The notes under the pieces were generated by a model. It was not told the DNA's origin, made no database searches, and saw only the letters and a list, made by a program, of their open reading frames with translations. The position numbers were made by a program, and so were the translations under genes. Below, in pieces: positions 5,618 to 5,741 of a stretch of 5,741 nt of DNA (position 1 is the first letter of the stretch; each line of letters begins with the position of its first letter). Source of the DNA: Acidimicrobiia bacterium (GTDB taxonomy: Bacteria; Actinomycetota; Acidimicrobiia; UBA5794; UBA11373); the NCBI GenBank assembly GCA_025456165.1, contig JALOLI010000088.1:1-5741 (forward strand), in the 5' to 3' direction.

Positions 5618-5741
5618 CTACAGGACGAATACCTCGCCGGTGGTGTCCTGAACCTCGAAGGTGAGGGCGAAGCTCGCTCGCCGGGGCCAGCGCTCCAGCA
5701 GGGCCATAGCCTGGAGGTTGCAGCCCGCCAGGAAGGCCGCC
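5618..5741 (-). CDS. C-terminal fragment of an unrecognised gene, cut by the window edge
   Basis: An open minus-strand frame enters from the right edge and ends in TAG at 5620-5618, giving the last 40 residues of a protein. The visible tail begins AAFLAGCNLQAMALLERWP and ends DTTGEVFVL, an amphipathic helix followed by likely beta strands (SFALTFEV, EVFVL). Codon third positions are strongly G/C, like the neighbouring genes, which supports real coding. I do not recognise the family, and the start and most of the protein lie outside the window. It is convergent with thrS, with 31 bp between the stops. Confidence 0.65.
   Translation of the reverse strand, partial: AAFLAGCNLQAMALLERWPRRASFALTFEVQDTTGEVFVL

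Noticed and set aside
5621..5650. thrS terminator hairpin
   Set aside because: The stem (6 bp plus 3 bp with an internal loop) is weak, has no T-tract, and lies within the convergent coding sequence.

Overview
The window is very GC-rich bacterial DNA with strongly GC-biased third codon positions and compact gene packing. The anticodon-binding end of its threonyl-tRNA synthetase (S/A-D-D ... GDRDVAAG) follows the pattern I recall from actinobacterial ThrRS. Together with the base composition this suggests an Actinomycetota genome, possibly a deep or environmental lineage such as Acidimicrobiia. That assignment is inference; no rRNA or other strong marker is present.

Layout, left to right. (1) 22-831 (+) is a HEAT/ARM-like helical-repeat protein of unknown function. 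(2) 834-2552 (-) is a complete FadD-type long-chain acyl-CoA ligase, convergent with (1) across a 2-bp gap. (3) 2553-2703 is a divergent intergenic region with a strong inverted repeat just ahead of the fadD ribosome-binding site. (4) 2704-3168 (+) is a small protein with one peptidoglycan-binding domain, a long Lys/Pro/Ala-rich basic tail and no visible signal peptide. (5) 3169-3339 is non-coding. It holds a perfect 13-bp terminator-like hairpin (3192-3222) and then a much longer composite hairpin (about 3233-3337, roughly 40 base pairs). (6) 3340-3474 (-) is a 44-codon zinc-ribbon microprotein with a near-ideal ribosome-binding site; it is easily missed. (7) 3475-3657 is a divergent leader region with a UUCG-tetraloop hairpin upstream of thrS. 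(8) 3658-5586 (+) is complete threonyl-tRNA synthetase, with editing, catalytic and zinc residues all present. (9) 5618-5741 (-) is the C-terminal end of an unrecognised gene running off the right edge.

How they relate: the genes alternate in strand, so there is no multi-gene operon here and each is probably its own transcription unit. thrS (translation) and fadD (fatty-acid activation) are housekeeping or core metabolic genes. I see no mobile element genes, CRISPR array, tRNA or rRNA. The most unusual material is the 3169-3474 block: the long symmetrical hairpin sitting directly after the stop codon of the zinc-ribbon microprotein.
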